Shown one piece after another: positions 1 to 9,065 of a stretch of DNA of 64,000 nt; positions within the stretch are counted from its first letter, which is position 1; every line of letters begins with the position of its first letter. Origin of the DNA: AP-15 sp963737145 (GTDB lineage: Bacteria; Pseudomonadota; Alphaproteobacteria; ATCC43930; CGMCC-115725); the NCBI GenBank assembly GCA_963737145.1, contig CAVTRO010000001.1, positions 310,001-374,000 of the forward strand, in the 5' to 3' direction. Under the pieces are notes generated by a model. It did no database searches, was not told the origin of the DNA, and saw nothing but the letters and a program-made list of their open reading frames with translations. The translations under genes and the position numbers were made by a program.

Positions 1-267
1 CTGGGCCGGATCTGGGTAATCGTGAGCTTGGGCGGTTACTGGACGACGCGCATCATCACATTGCCCGACGCACCCCTCGTGCAAACCGGCCCTTTTCGGT
101 ATTTACGGCACCCGAATTATCTGGTGGTCGCAGCTGAGATCGCCTTGCTGCCCCTCGCTTTTGGCGCCGTCGCGGTCGCGGCGACATTCTCCGCGCTCAA
201 TCTGGCGCTGCTCGCTCGACGCATTCGCATCGAGGAGCGCGTTCTGGCCCCACGCCGCGCGGTGTAA
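1..267 (+). CDS. Isoprenylcysteine carboxyl methyltransferase-like membrane protein, C-terminal part
   Basis: The reading frame is open from the first base and ends at a TAA, so only the last 88 or so residues are present. It carries the ICMT/phospholipid methyltransferase C-terminal signature: a TGPFRYLRHPNY motif (an SAM-site motif in this family) followed by a hydrophobic helix and the late acidic RIxxEERVL segment that normally closes these enzymes. These proteins methylate small or lipid-linked substrates at the membrane; in bacteria the substrate is usually unknown. It ends 23 bases before the MFS exporter on the same strand and may be co-transcribed with it. The start lies outside the window. 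Family call is firm, function is not. Confidence 0.75.
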   Translation: MGRIWVIVSLGGYWTTRIITLPDAPLVQTGPFRYLRHPNYLVVAAEIALLPLAFGAVAVAATFSALNLALLARRIRIEERVLAPRRAV

Positions 268-290
268 GACCCGGACGCCAAGATCCTAAT

Positions 291-1838
291 ATGGCTTTGC
301 TCCTGAGACCGGAAGGCACCGCCGGGGCCAAGAGGTGGGTCGGGTTTACCGCGATGAGCATCGGCATGTTCATGGCGATCCTCGACATCCAGATCGTCGC
401 AAGCTCGCTGCCCGCCATCCAAGCCGGGCTCGGCATTGCGCTGGATCAATTGAGCTGGGTGCAGACCGCGTATCTGATCGCCGAAATCGTCGCGATCCCG
501 CTGACCGGCTGGCTGACCCGCGTCATGTCGACGCGCGGCGCCTTTCTCGCCTGCATTTGCGGCTTCACCGCCGCGAGCCTCGCCTGCGCCGCGTCGAACA
601 GCTTCTGGTCGCTTATCCCGGCTCGGGTGTTGCAGGGTTTCTGCGGCGGCGCTTTGATCCCGTTCGTTTTCTCGGCGATCTTTCTGATGTTCGAGGGGCC
701 GGGGCGCAGCCGGGCGACCCTCGTCGCAGGCTTGTTGGCAATGCTCGCGCCAACTCTCGGGCCGGCCGTCGGCGGCTTCATCACCGATCGCTATTCGTGG
801 CATTGGCTGTTCCTGATCAACGTGCCGCCGGGGGTCATTATGGCACTGTTGGTCGCCTGGGCCGTCGACATCGATCGCCCCGACTGGCGCCGCTTCGGCT
901 CTGTCGATCTACTGGCGCTGCCGCTGCTTGCAGTCTTCCTCGGCAGTTTGCAACTCGTTCTCAAGGAGGCCCCGCAGCGCGGCTGGGTCAGCCCCGAAAT
1001 GCTGCTGCTGGCGGGTATATGTGTGGTCTGCGGCGGCGGTGTGATCTGGCGCAGTTTGCGTCATCGGGCGCCGCTGATCGACCTATCCGCATTCCGTGAC
1101 CGCAGTTTTGTGGTCGGGTGCTGCTTCAGCTTTGTTCTCGGCATCGGCCTCTACGGGGCAACTTACCTATTGCCGGTGTATCTCGGATTGATCCGCGATT
1201 ACGATGCACTGGCAATCGGCGAGATCATGATGGTGACCGGTGCCGCTCAGCTGGTAATGGCGCCGGCCGCTACGTTCCTCGAACGACGCGTCGATGCCCG
1301 CCTGCTGATCGCCGCGGGTTATGCGCTGCTCGCGGTCGGCCTGGTCGGCAACGGCTTCATGACCTTCGAGACGGATTTCTGGGGATTGTTCTGGCAGCAG
1401 CTCGTCCGCGGCGGCGCGATCATGCTTTGCCTGTTGCCGAGCACTGCCCTCGCATTGAACGGCTTCGATCCCGCTGATGTCCCGAATGCAAGCGGCCTGT
1501 TCAACCTGATGCGCAATCTCGGCGGGGCGATCGGCCTGGCGCTGATCGACACCGTGCTCGAACAGCGCACGCCCACCCATATCGCGTCAATCGTCGCACG
1601 TCTGCAGGCGGGCGATGCGTCGGCGGCCCATCTGGTCGGCCTTCCGACCGAGCGTTTCACCGGCGTGCCGATCGGCAAGGTCGACGAGGCGACGCGCGCC
1701 CTGGTGGCGCCCTTGGTCGAGCGCGCCGGGCTCGTCGCCGGCTTCAACGACGCTTGGCTGCTGATCGGCGTGCTGATGGCCGTTTCGCTGCTGGTATTGC
1801 TGGTTCGCGCACCGTCGCGATCAGGGAGTTCAGCTTAA
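291..1838 (+). CDS. DHA2-family (EmrB/QacA type) multidrug MFS transporter
   Basis: A 515-residue inner-membrane protein with about 14 hydrophobic segments, the usual size for the DHA2 proton-drug antiporters. Visible hallmarks are LDIQIVASSLPAIQ in the first helix (EmrB-type motif D1), the loop motif GWLTRVMSTR (motif A) and the antiporter motif C region GPAVGGFITDRYSWHW near residues 160-180, followed by FLINVPPG. Expected to expel hydrophobic drugs or organic anions. No EmrA-like membrane-fusion partner is next to it, so it may act alone or with a distant partner. The start ATG is the first in the frame and fits the usual N-terminus. Substrate cannot be told from sequence. Confidence 0.88.
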   Translation: MALLLRPEGTAGAKRWVGFTAMSIGMFMAILDIQIVASSLPAIQAGLGIALDQLSWVQTAYLIAEIVAIPLTGWLTRVMSTRGAFLACICGFTAASLACAASNSFWSLIPARVLQGFCGGALIPFVFSAIFLMFEGPGRSRATLVAGLLAMLAPTLGPAVGGFITDRYSWHWLFLINVPPGVIMALLVAWAVDIDRPDWRRFGSVDLLALPLLAVFLGSLQLVLKEAPQRGWVSPEMLLLAGICVVCGGGVIWRSLRHRAPLIDLSAFRDRSFVVGCCFSFVLGIGLYGATYLLPVYLGLIRDYDALAIGEIMMVTGAAQLVMAPAATFLERRVDARLLIAAGYALLAVGLVGNGFMTFETDFWGLFWQQLVRGGAIMLCLLPSTALALNGFDPADVPNASGLFNLMRNLGGAIGLALIDTVLEQRTPTHIASIVARLQAGDASAAHLVGLPTERFTGVPIGKVDEATRALVAPLVERAGLVAGFNDAWLLIGVLMAVSLLVLLVRAPSRSGSSA

Positions 1839-2020
1839 GATTCACCACTGAGGCGGTGAGGCAGCGAAATAGAGTTTTACGTCTATACGGGATATGCATT
1901 CAGTTGGCACCGGCATGAATTAAGCCGCCCCGGCTCCGGATGCATTGTCGGCATGCCTGCGGGACAGCGACCCGCACCCCCCTTGAAGGCCCGCAGCGCT
2001 CTCCATATAGTTCGGCCCTC

Positions 2021-3011
2021 ATGCAGGGAGTTGCCCGCAACACTGTCTTCCCGCACCGTCATTTGCTCGGCATCGAGGGCTTGTCGCCGGAGGACATCAA
2101 CCACGTCCTCGACCTGGCCGACAGCTATGTCGAGCTGAACCGGCAGGCCGAAAAGAAGCGCACGCTGTTGCGCGGGCGCACGATCATCAACTGCTTCTTC
2201 GAAAATTCGACGCGCACGCGCACCTCGTTCGAGGTCGCCGGCAAGCGGCTCGGCGGCGACGTGATCAACATGTCGGTCGCGGCGAGCTCGATGCACAAGG
2301 GCGAGACCCTGATCGACACGGCGATGACGTTGAACGCGATGCACCCCGATGTGCTGGTCGTGCGCCATCCCGAATTCGGGCGCGGTGCAATTGCTCTCCG
2401 AGAAATTGGACTGCGCCGTCATCAATGCCGGCGACGGCAGCCACGAGCATCCGACCCAGGCATTGCTCGACGCGCTGACGATCCGCCGTCGCAAGGGCCG
2501 GCTCGGCGGGCTCACCGTCGCGATCTGCGGCGACGTCCTGCACAGCCGCGTCGCCCGCTCGAACATCGCATTGCTGAATACGATGGGAGCGCGGGTGCGG
2601 GTCGTCGCGCCGCGCACGCTGCTGCCGGCCGAGATCGAGCGGCTCGGCGTCGAGGTCTTTCACGACATGGCCGAGGGGCTGGCCGAGGTCGATATCGTGA
2701 TGATGCTGCGATTGCAGAGCGAGCGCATGCACGGCTCGTTCGTGCCCTCGACCCGCGAATATTTTCACTTCTTCGGGCTCGATTACGACAAATTGCGCGC
2801 GGCCAAGTCCGACGCGCTGATCATGCATCCGGGGCCGATGAACCGCGGCGTCGAGATCGGCAGCGAGGTTGCCGACGACATCGACCGCAGCCTGATCCGT
2901 CAGCAAGTCGAGATGGGAGTCGCGGTCCGCATGGCCTGCCTCGAAATCTTGACCCGCGACCTCGGCAATGGGCCCCCACCCTTCCCTCTCCCCGCAAGCG
3001 GGGAGGGTTAG
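2021..3011 (+). CDS. pyrB: Aspartate carbamoyltransferase catalytic subunit (one frameshift)
   Basis: Catalyses carbamoyl phosphate plus aspartate to carbamoyl-aspartate, the second step of de novo pyrimidine synthesis. Residues around FENSTRTRTSFEVAGKRLG form the carbamoyl-phosphate site, SSMHKGET supplies the loop from the neighbouring subunit, and MHPGPMNRGVEI is the C-terminal signature. The frame breaks near 2367: the conserved HPNSGAVQLL block is recovered by removing one C from a CCC run, so this looks like a homopolymer insertion rather than a mutation. The 3' end is odd: the last codons and the TAG stop lie in a GC-rich palindromic repeat, giving a foreign PFPLPASGEG tail. pyrC follows 9 bases later. 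Confidence 0.9.
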
Positions 3012-3020
3012 GGAGGGGGC
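2971..3020. repeat. GC-rich palindromic intergenic element between pyrB and pyrC
   Basis: Core palindrome at 2984-3007 (CCCTCTCCCCGC, AA loop, GCGGGGAGGG). The element reads into the 3' end of pyrB, supplies its stop codon at 3009-3011 and the purine-rich GGAGGGGG just before the pyrC ATG. The same family recurs, in inverse orientation, at 4340-4411, and a related one at 22300-22331. Confidence 0.7.
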
Positions 3021-4308
3021 ATGAAGCGCCTCCTGTTCCGCAGCGCTCGGTTGCTCGACCCGGAAAGCGGGCTCGACGAATGCGGCGATCTGCTGATCGA
3101 AGGTGACCGCATCGCCGCGGTCGGCGGCGATCTCTCGGCGCCTGGCCGCGATGCCGAGATCGGGCAAGCCGACGGGCTGTGCCTCGCGCCGGGGTTCGTC
3201 GACATGCGCGTGCAATTGCGCGAGCCCGGCGCCGAGCACATGGAGTCCATCGAGAGCGGCGGGCGGGCCGCCGCCGCCGGCGGCGTCACGACGATGGTCG
3301 CGCTGCCGAACACCGACCCGCCGGTCGACGATGTCTCGGTCGTCGAGTTCGTCGCGCGCCGGGCACGCGAGGTCAAGCTCGCCAAGGTTCACACCTACGC
3401 CGCAGCTACCAAGGCGCTCGCGGGGCGCGACCTGACCGAAATGGGCCTGCTCTCGGCAAACGGCGCCGTCGGCTTTACCGACGGGGTGCAAGGCGGTGGC
3501 CGACGCGCTCGTCATGCGCCGGGTGCTCGCCTATGCCCGGACCTTCGATCTTCTCGTGTTGCAGCATCCCGAAGAGCCGAGCCTCGCCGGCGCCGGCGAA
3601 GTCACCGAAGGCGAGACCGCGACGCGGCTGGGGCTCCCGGCGATCACGCCGATGGCCGAAGTCATCATGATCGAGCGCGATCTGAGGCTCGTCGAAATCA
3701 CCGGCGCGCGTTATCACGCCGCCCATCTGTCGACGGCCGCCGGGGTCGAGGCGGTGCGCCGGGCCAAGGCGCAAGGGCTGCCGGTCACCTGCGATACCGC
3801 CCCGCCCTATTTCACGCTAAACGAGACGGCGATCGGCGATTACCGGACATTCGCCAAGCTGTCGCCGCCATTGCGCAGCGAATGGGACCGGCGGGCGGTC
3901 GTCGAAGGCTTGCGCGACGGCACGATCGACGCGATCGCCAGCGATCATGCGCCCTGGGACCAGGATTCAAAGCGCCTGCCCTTCAGCTCGGCGGCTTACG
4001 GGATTGTCGGGCTCGAAACGTTGCTGCCGCTCTCGCTCGAGCTTTACCACAACGGCCATCTCGGTCTCCTCGAGCTGATCCGGCGCCTGACCACGAACCC
4101 GGCCCGCATTCTGCGCCTGCCGGTCGGCCGGCTGGCGCCCGGCGCCCCGGCCGATCTGGTTCTTTTCGACCCGCATCTGTCTTGGCGCATCTCGACCGAT
4201 GACTTTCGCTCGAAAACCAAAAATGCGCCGTTCGACGGTCGCCCGGTGCAGGGCCGGGTGCGGCGCACGATCGTCGACGGCCGCACGATCTTTCGGGCAG
4301 AGGACTGA
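3021..4308 (+). CDS. pyrC: Dihydroorotase, PyrC/AllB amidohydrolase type (one frameshift)
   Basis: Cyclises carbamoyl-aspartate to dihydroorotate, the step after PyrB. The first segment reads LAPGFVDMRVQLREPGAEH, where class I dihydroorotases have DxHxHxR(E/D)PG; the metal-binding HxH here reads RVQ, which suggests an inactive PyrC' homologue of the kind that pairs with PyrB. Downstream blocks TCDTAPPYFTLNE, IASDHAPWD and the C-terminal VGRLAPGAPADLVLFDP are typical of the family. The frame is broken near 3486: removing one G from GGCGG restores TDGVQAVADALVMRR. Length (about 429 residues) is normal. The RBS comes from the palindromic element upstream. The missing histidines fit the known non-catalytic PyrC' found beside pyrB in many bacteria. 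Confidence 0.85.
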
Positions 4309-4339
4309 ATGTCATTGGTTTTTCTTCGTCCGCGAAACC

Positions 4340-4411
4340 CCCACCTTAACCCTCCCCCGCTTGCGGGGGAGGGAATGGGAGGGGGCCAGCGCGAAGCGTG
4401 GGGAGGGTGAG
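4340..4411. repeat. GC-rich palindromic intergenic element upstream of plsY
   Basis: Core palindrome CCCTCCCCCGC-TT-GCGGGGGAGGG at 4350-4373, followed by a second GC-rich arm with AGCGCGAAGCGT. It is the reverse-complement relative of the element at 2971-3020. It lies between the pyrC stop and plsY and abuts the plsY start, so it probably provides the plsY ribosome-binding purine run (GGGGAGGG). Confidence 0.7.
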
Positions 4412-4998
4412 GGCATCACCTTCGCGGCCGCCATACTCGGCTACCTCCTCGGCTCGATCCCGTTCGGGCTGTTGCTGACCCGGCTTCGCCGGGCGTGGCG
4501 ATATCCGGCAGATCGGCTCGGGCAATATCGGCGCCACGAATGTCCTGCGTACCGGCAGCCGGGCGCTCGCGGCGCTGACATTGCTCCTCGATCTGGCGAA
4601 GGGTGTGGCCGCGGTGTTGATCGCCCAACGCTGGGGGCATATCGAAGCGCTGGCCGCGGCGGGGTGTGCGATCCTCGGCCATATGTTCCCGGTCTGGCTC
4701 GGCTTTCGCGGCGGCAAGGGCGCCGCGACCGCTCTCGGCGTCCTGATCCCGCTCGCCTGGCCGGTGGCGCTTGTCACGGCGGTCCTGTGGCTGGCCACCG
4801 CTTCTCCTGTTCCATTATTCCTCGCTTGCCGCGCTGGTCGCCGCTGTCGCCGGCGCCGCGCTCGCCGGGATCTTGACCGACAAGGCGACGGCGCTGCTGA
4901 TCGCCGGCATCGCATTGTTAATCATCGCGCGGCACCATGCGAACATCCGCCGGCTGCTGGCCGGCACGGAGAGCCGGATATCTCTCGGTAGAAGCTGA
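4407..4998 (+). CDS. plsY: Acyl-phosphate glycerol-3-phosphate acyltransferase (two frameshifts)
   Basis: PlsY is a small polytopic membrane enzyme that moves the acyl group of acyl-phosphate to glycerol-3-phosphate, the first step of phospholipid synthesis. Three pieces can be joined: ITFAAAILGYLLGSIPFGLLL, then GSGNIGATNVLRTGSRALA and FPVWLGFRGGKGAATALGVL (glycerol-phosphate and acyl-phosphate binding loops), then LLFHYSSLAALVAAV to the end. One base too many near 4490 and one missing near 4800 explain the breaks. No ATG precedes the conserved start; GTG at 4407 would be in frame if one G is missing from the following GGG, so the start is inferred. dprA begins within 10 bases of the stop. 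Confidence 0.8.
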
Positions 4999-5007
4999 GG
5001 CAAGGCA

Positions 5008-6160
5008 CTGGCCGCACGCGAACTCGATCCGCAGGAGCGCCTCGACTGGCTGCGGCTGTGCCGCACCGAGACCATCGGCCCGGTGAGCTTTTACGCGCTG
5101 TTGCGCCGCTTCGGCTCGGCCCGCGCGGCGCTGGAGATGGTCCCGCAGCTCGCGCGGCGCGGCGAGCGCTCCAAGACCGTCACCCCGGTCACGCGCACGG
5201 AGGCCGAAGCCGAGTTCGCCGCACTGCACCGTCTCGGGGCGCGGCTCGTCTGCTGGGGCGAGCCAGCCTATCCGGGCGGGCTTGCGGCAATCGAGGACGC
5301 GCCGCCGATCTTGACCGTGCTCGGGCGGCCGGAGTTGCTGGGCGGCCCGATCGTGGCGGTGGTCGGGGCGCGCAACGCCTCGGCTAACGGCCGGCGCTTC
5401 TGCCGCGATCTCGCCGCCGCGCTCGGGCAGGGCGGGATCGTCGTTGTGTCGGGCCTGGCCCGCGGCATCGACGCCGCAGCGCATCTGGGCGCGCTCGAGA
5501 CCGGCAGCGTTGCCGTTGTCGCCGGCGGGGTCGATGTCGTCTATCCCGAAGAAAATCGCGGGCTGCACGAGGCATTGGCGCGCGAGGGCGCGATCGTCGC
5601 CGAATTGCCGCTCGGTACCGAGCCGCAGGCAAGGCATTTCCCGCGCCGCAACCGGATCATTTCAGGGATGGCTCTCGGCGTGATCGTGGTCGAGGCCGCG
5701 GCGCGCTCCGGTTCGCTGATCACCGCCCGATTCGCACTCGAACAGGGCCGCGACGTCTTCGCAGTGCCCGGATCGCCGCTCGATCCGCGCTGCCGCGGCT
5801 CCAACGATCTGCTGCGGCACGGCGCGATCCTAACGGAGGGTGCCGAGGATGTGCTGTCGCAGCTCGGGCCGCAGCTGAAACACCCGGCCGCCCCGCCGCC
5901 CGCGCGTCCGTCGCATGCATCGCCAGCCGTGATGGATTGGCCATCAGCCGGCACGCAGGCCCCGGCAGCGGATGACGCCGCGCTCGAACTGATCATCGAG
6001 AGACTGGGGCCGACCCCGGTCGCGGTTGACGAACTGGTGCGCCAATGCCACTTGTCAGCCGCCGCGGTGGCCACCCTCCTTCTCGAGCTGGAACTCGCCG
6101 GCCGGGTCGAACGCCATCCCGGCAATCTCGTTTCCTTGCTGACCGCTGATGCTTTATTGA
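5008..6160 (+). CDS. dprA: DNA-processing protein DprA (DNA uptake/recombination mediator)
   Basis: DprA binds incoming single-stranded DNA and loads RecA in transformation. Blocks seen: N-terminal SAM-like domain (ERLDWLRLCRTETIGPVSFYALL), the Rossmann fold with AVVGARNASANGRRFCRDLA, SGLARGIDAAAHLGAL, and FPRRNRIISGMALGVIVVEAA, and a C-terminal winged-helix that ends around RVERHPGNLVSLL. Conserved residues begin right after the plsY stop, with no ATG until well inside, so a CTG at 5008 is my best start. The frame has no stop after GNLVSLL and runs on into the topA region, so the true stop, expected near 6143-6150, was probably lost to an indel. Gene order plsY-dprA-topA is common in alphaproteobacteria. 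Confidence 0.87.
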
Positions 6161-8860
6161 TGAGAAGTCGTCGTCGTCGAATTGCCTGCAAAGGCGAAGA
6201 CCATCAACAAGTATCTCGGCAGCGACTACAAGGTCGTGGCCAGCTACGGTCATGTCCGCGATCTCCCGGCAAAGGATGGCTCGGTTCTGCCCGATGCGGA
6301 TTTTGCGATGTCGTGGGAGGTCGACGGCAAGTCCGAAAAGCACCTGAAGGCGATCCTCGAAGCGGTGCGCGGCGCCGACCGCCTGTTTCTCGCAACCGAC
6401 CCCGACCGCGAAGGCGAGGCCATTTCGTGGCATGTAAGTGAGGTGCTCAATTCGCGCCGCGGGCTGAAGCACCTCGATATCAAGCGCGTCGTCTTCAATG
6501 AGGTGACCAAGAACGCGGTGCTCGACGCGTTTACCCGTCCTCGCGAGATCGACCGTGAGCTGGTCGAAGCCTATCTCGCCCGCCGCGCGCTCGATTACCT
6601 CGTCGGCTTCACCTTGTCGCCGGTGCTGTGGCGCAAGCTTCCGGGCAGCCGTTCGGCGGGCCGCGTGCAGTCCGTTGCGCTGCGCCTGATCTGCGAGCGG
6701 GAATCCGAGATCGAGGCGTTCAAGTCCCGCGAATACTGGACGATCGAGGTCGAGTTCAAGACCGAGACCGGCCAGACTTTTACGGCGCGATTGACCCATC
6801 TCGACGGCAAGCGACTCGAGCGCTTCGATCTCGACAGCGAGGCCAAGGCGCGCGCCGCCGCCGATGCGATCCTGCGCGCATCCGGTTTTACCGTCACCGA
6901 AATCGACAGCCGGCAGGTTCGCCGCAACCCGTTTCCGCCCTTTACGACCTCGACCTTGCAGCAGGAAGCGTCGCGCAAGCTCGGGCTGTCAGCCAACCGG
7001 ACGATGCAGATCGCGCAGCGTCTCTACGAAGGCATCGAGCTCGCCGGCGAGACGGTCGGACTGATCACCTATATGCGGACGGACGGCGTCGCGATTTCGG
7101 CCGAGGCGATCGCCGCGGCCCGCCAGCTGATCGGCGCCGAGTTCGGGCCGCGCTACGTGCCCGACGCGCCGCGGGTCTACCGCAGCCCCGCGAAGAATGC
7201 GCAGGAAGCGCACGAAGCGATCCGGCCCACCGATCTGGCGCGCAAGCCCGGCGACGTCGCTCGCGCATCTCGACCGCGACCAGCTCCGGCTTTACGAGCT
7301 GATCTGGAAGCGCACCGTGGCGAGCCAGATGGCGTCGGCGCTGCTCGAACAGGTCGCAGTCGACATCGCCGACGCGGCCGGGCGGCTTCGCCTGCGCGCG
7401 AACGGCTCGGTCGATCCTGTTCGACGGATTTCTCACGCTCTACCAGGAGGACCGCGACGACATCCGTAGACGAGGAAGGCGAAGGCGGGCGCCTGCCGGC
7501 GATGCGCAAAGCCGAACGGCTCGCGCGCGGCGAGGTGACACCGAGCCAGCATTTCACGCAGCCGCCGCCACGCTACACCGAAGCCAGTCTGGTCAAGAAA
7601 CTCGAAGAGCTCGGCATCGGTCGGCCCTCGACCTATGCCTCGATCTTGCAGGTCCTGCAGGATCGCGACTATGTCCGCCTCGAAAAGCGGCGGTTTGTTG
7701 CCGGAGGATCGCGGACGCCTCGTCACCGCATTTCTGACGAACTTCTTTGAGCGCTATGTCGAGTACAATTTTACCGCCGACCTCGAAAACCAGCTCGACG
7801 ACGTATCCGGCGGTCGTATCGACTGGAAGGAGGTATTGCGCAACTTCTGGCGCGATTTTTCGGCCGCGATCGACGGCACCAAGGAATTGACGATCAGCCA
7901 GGTATTGACGGCTCTCGACGAGGCGCTCGGGCCGCACTTCTTCCCGAATGACGGCTCCGGGCACGACCCGCGTCTCTGCCCCGTTTGCGGCGCCGGCAGG
8001 CTCAGCCTCAAGCTCGGCAAGTTCGGCGCCTTCATCGGCTGCTCCAATTATCCGAATTGCCGCTTCACCAGGCCGCTCGCCGTGGAGAGCGATGCCGAGG
8101 CTACACCTCCCGAAACGGCGCTCGGCACTGACCCCGGGACCGGCCTAGCGGTCACGCTGAAGAAGGGCCCCTATGGCCATTATGTCCAGCTCGGCGAAGG
8201 CAACGGGGAGTTCAAGCCTAAGCGGGTGGCGCTGCCCCGCTCCCTCAAGCCGAGCCGAAATCGATCTCGAGACTGCCCTCCGGCTGCTCGCGTTGCCACG
8301 CGAGCTCGGCCGCCATCCCGAAACGGGCGAGGCGATCATCGCCGGCATCGGCCGGTTCGGCGCGTACATCAAGCACGGAACGACCTTCAAATCGCTCGGC
8401 CGTCGACGACGACGTGCTGACGATCGGGCTGAACCGCGCCGTCGTGCTGCTGGCCGAACCGTCTTCCGGGCAGCGCCGCGGGCCGCAGCTGGTCCGCGAA
8501 ATCGGGGCCCACCCCGAAGGCGGCACGGTCGGCCTCTATCGCGGACGCTACGGCCCGTATGTCAGCCATGACGGCGTGATCGCGTCGCTGCCGCGCAATG
8601 CCAATGCCGATACCTTCTCCCTCGCCGAGGCATTGCCGCTCCTTGCCGCACAGCGCGACAAGAGCAAGAAACGGGGACGCAAGACCGCCAAATCCGTTAC
8701 GGCAAAGGCAGCCAGGAATGGCGCTACGACTGAGGCGGCGAAAAGAACCAGAACGGCGAAAACGACCGCGGCGCCCAAGAAGACCGCGGCAACAAAGGCC
8801 GGCGCCGGCCGATCGACGGTAAGGTCATCTAGACCCCGATCTGGGACGACGCCCCGCTGA
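6160..8860 (+). CDS. topA: DNA topoisomerase I (about seven frameshifts)
   Basis: Relaxes negative supercoils through a Tyr-DNA covalent intermediate. The Toprim domain starts VVVVELPAKAKTINKYLG and includes FLATDPDREGEAISWH; the active-site region is GLITYMRTDG (Tyr nucleophile) and RPSTYASILQVLQ is also typical. The C-terminus has a zinc-ribbon repeat (CPVCGAGRLSLKLGKFGAFIGCSNYPNC) and a Lys/Ala/Thr-rich tail. The protein can be followed through all three frames with shifts near 6164, 7255, 7417, 7465, 7697, 8257 and 8400. Removing one base in codon 2 would give a start ATG at 6160 reading MKVVVVE. The normally conserved ESPAKAK Ser reads Leu. An essential gene in this state argues for sequencing error. 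Confidence 0.88.
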
Positions 8861-8904
8861 GAGCATGTGAAGAAGCTGCGCTTGAGATGCAATCTGCAAA
8901 TCTT

Positions 8905-9030
8905 TGGTCGCTTTCCCGGGGAAAGCCGGGACCCATTCCTCCACCACTCGGAACATTAGCCGTGCCTTACCAGCGGGGATGGGCTCGTGCCGCGGAACGA
9001 TAGGCCCCGGCTTCCGCCGGGGAAGCGTAT
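8905..9030. repeat. Imperfect inverted-repeat element between topA and rnr
   Basis: Two GC-rich palindromes (GCTTTCCCGGGGAAAGC near 8910-8930, and CCCCGGCTTCCGCCGGGG near 9005) flank about 70 bases. Similar CCCCGGCTT..GCCGGGG arms occur at 42655-42740, so this is probably a dispersed REP-like family. No gene is seen from 8861 to 9065. Confidence 0.5.
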
Positions 9031-9065
9031 AAAGTAGCGCTGGATGTTTCTTTCACACGCTCTGA

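Noticed and set aside
117..803. Long minus-strand reading frame opposite the MFS exporter
   Set aside because: It is an Arg/Ala-rich shadow of the plus-strand gene with no known motif; high GC keeps many opposite frames open.
1839..2020. Small gene or pyrimidine leader peptide before pyrB
   Set aside because: No conserved leader, attenuator hairpin with U-run or start with RBS could be made out in this 180-base gap.
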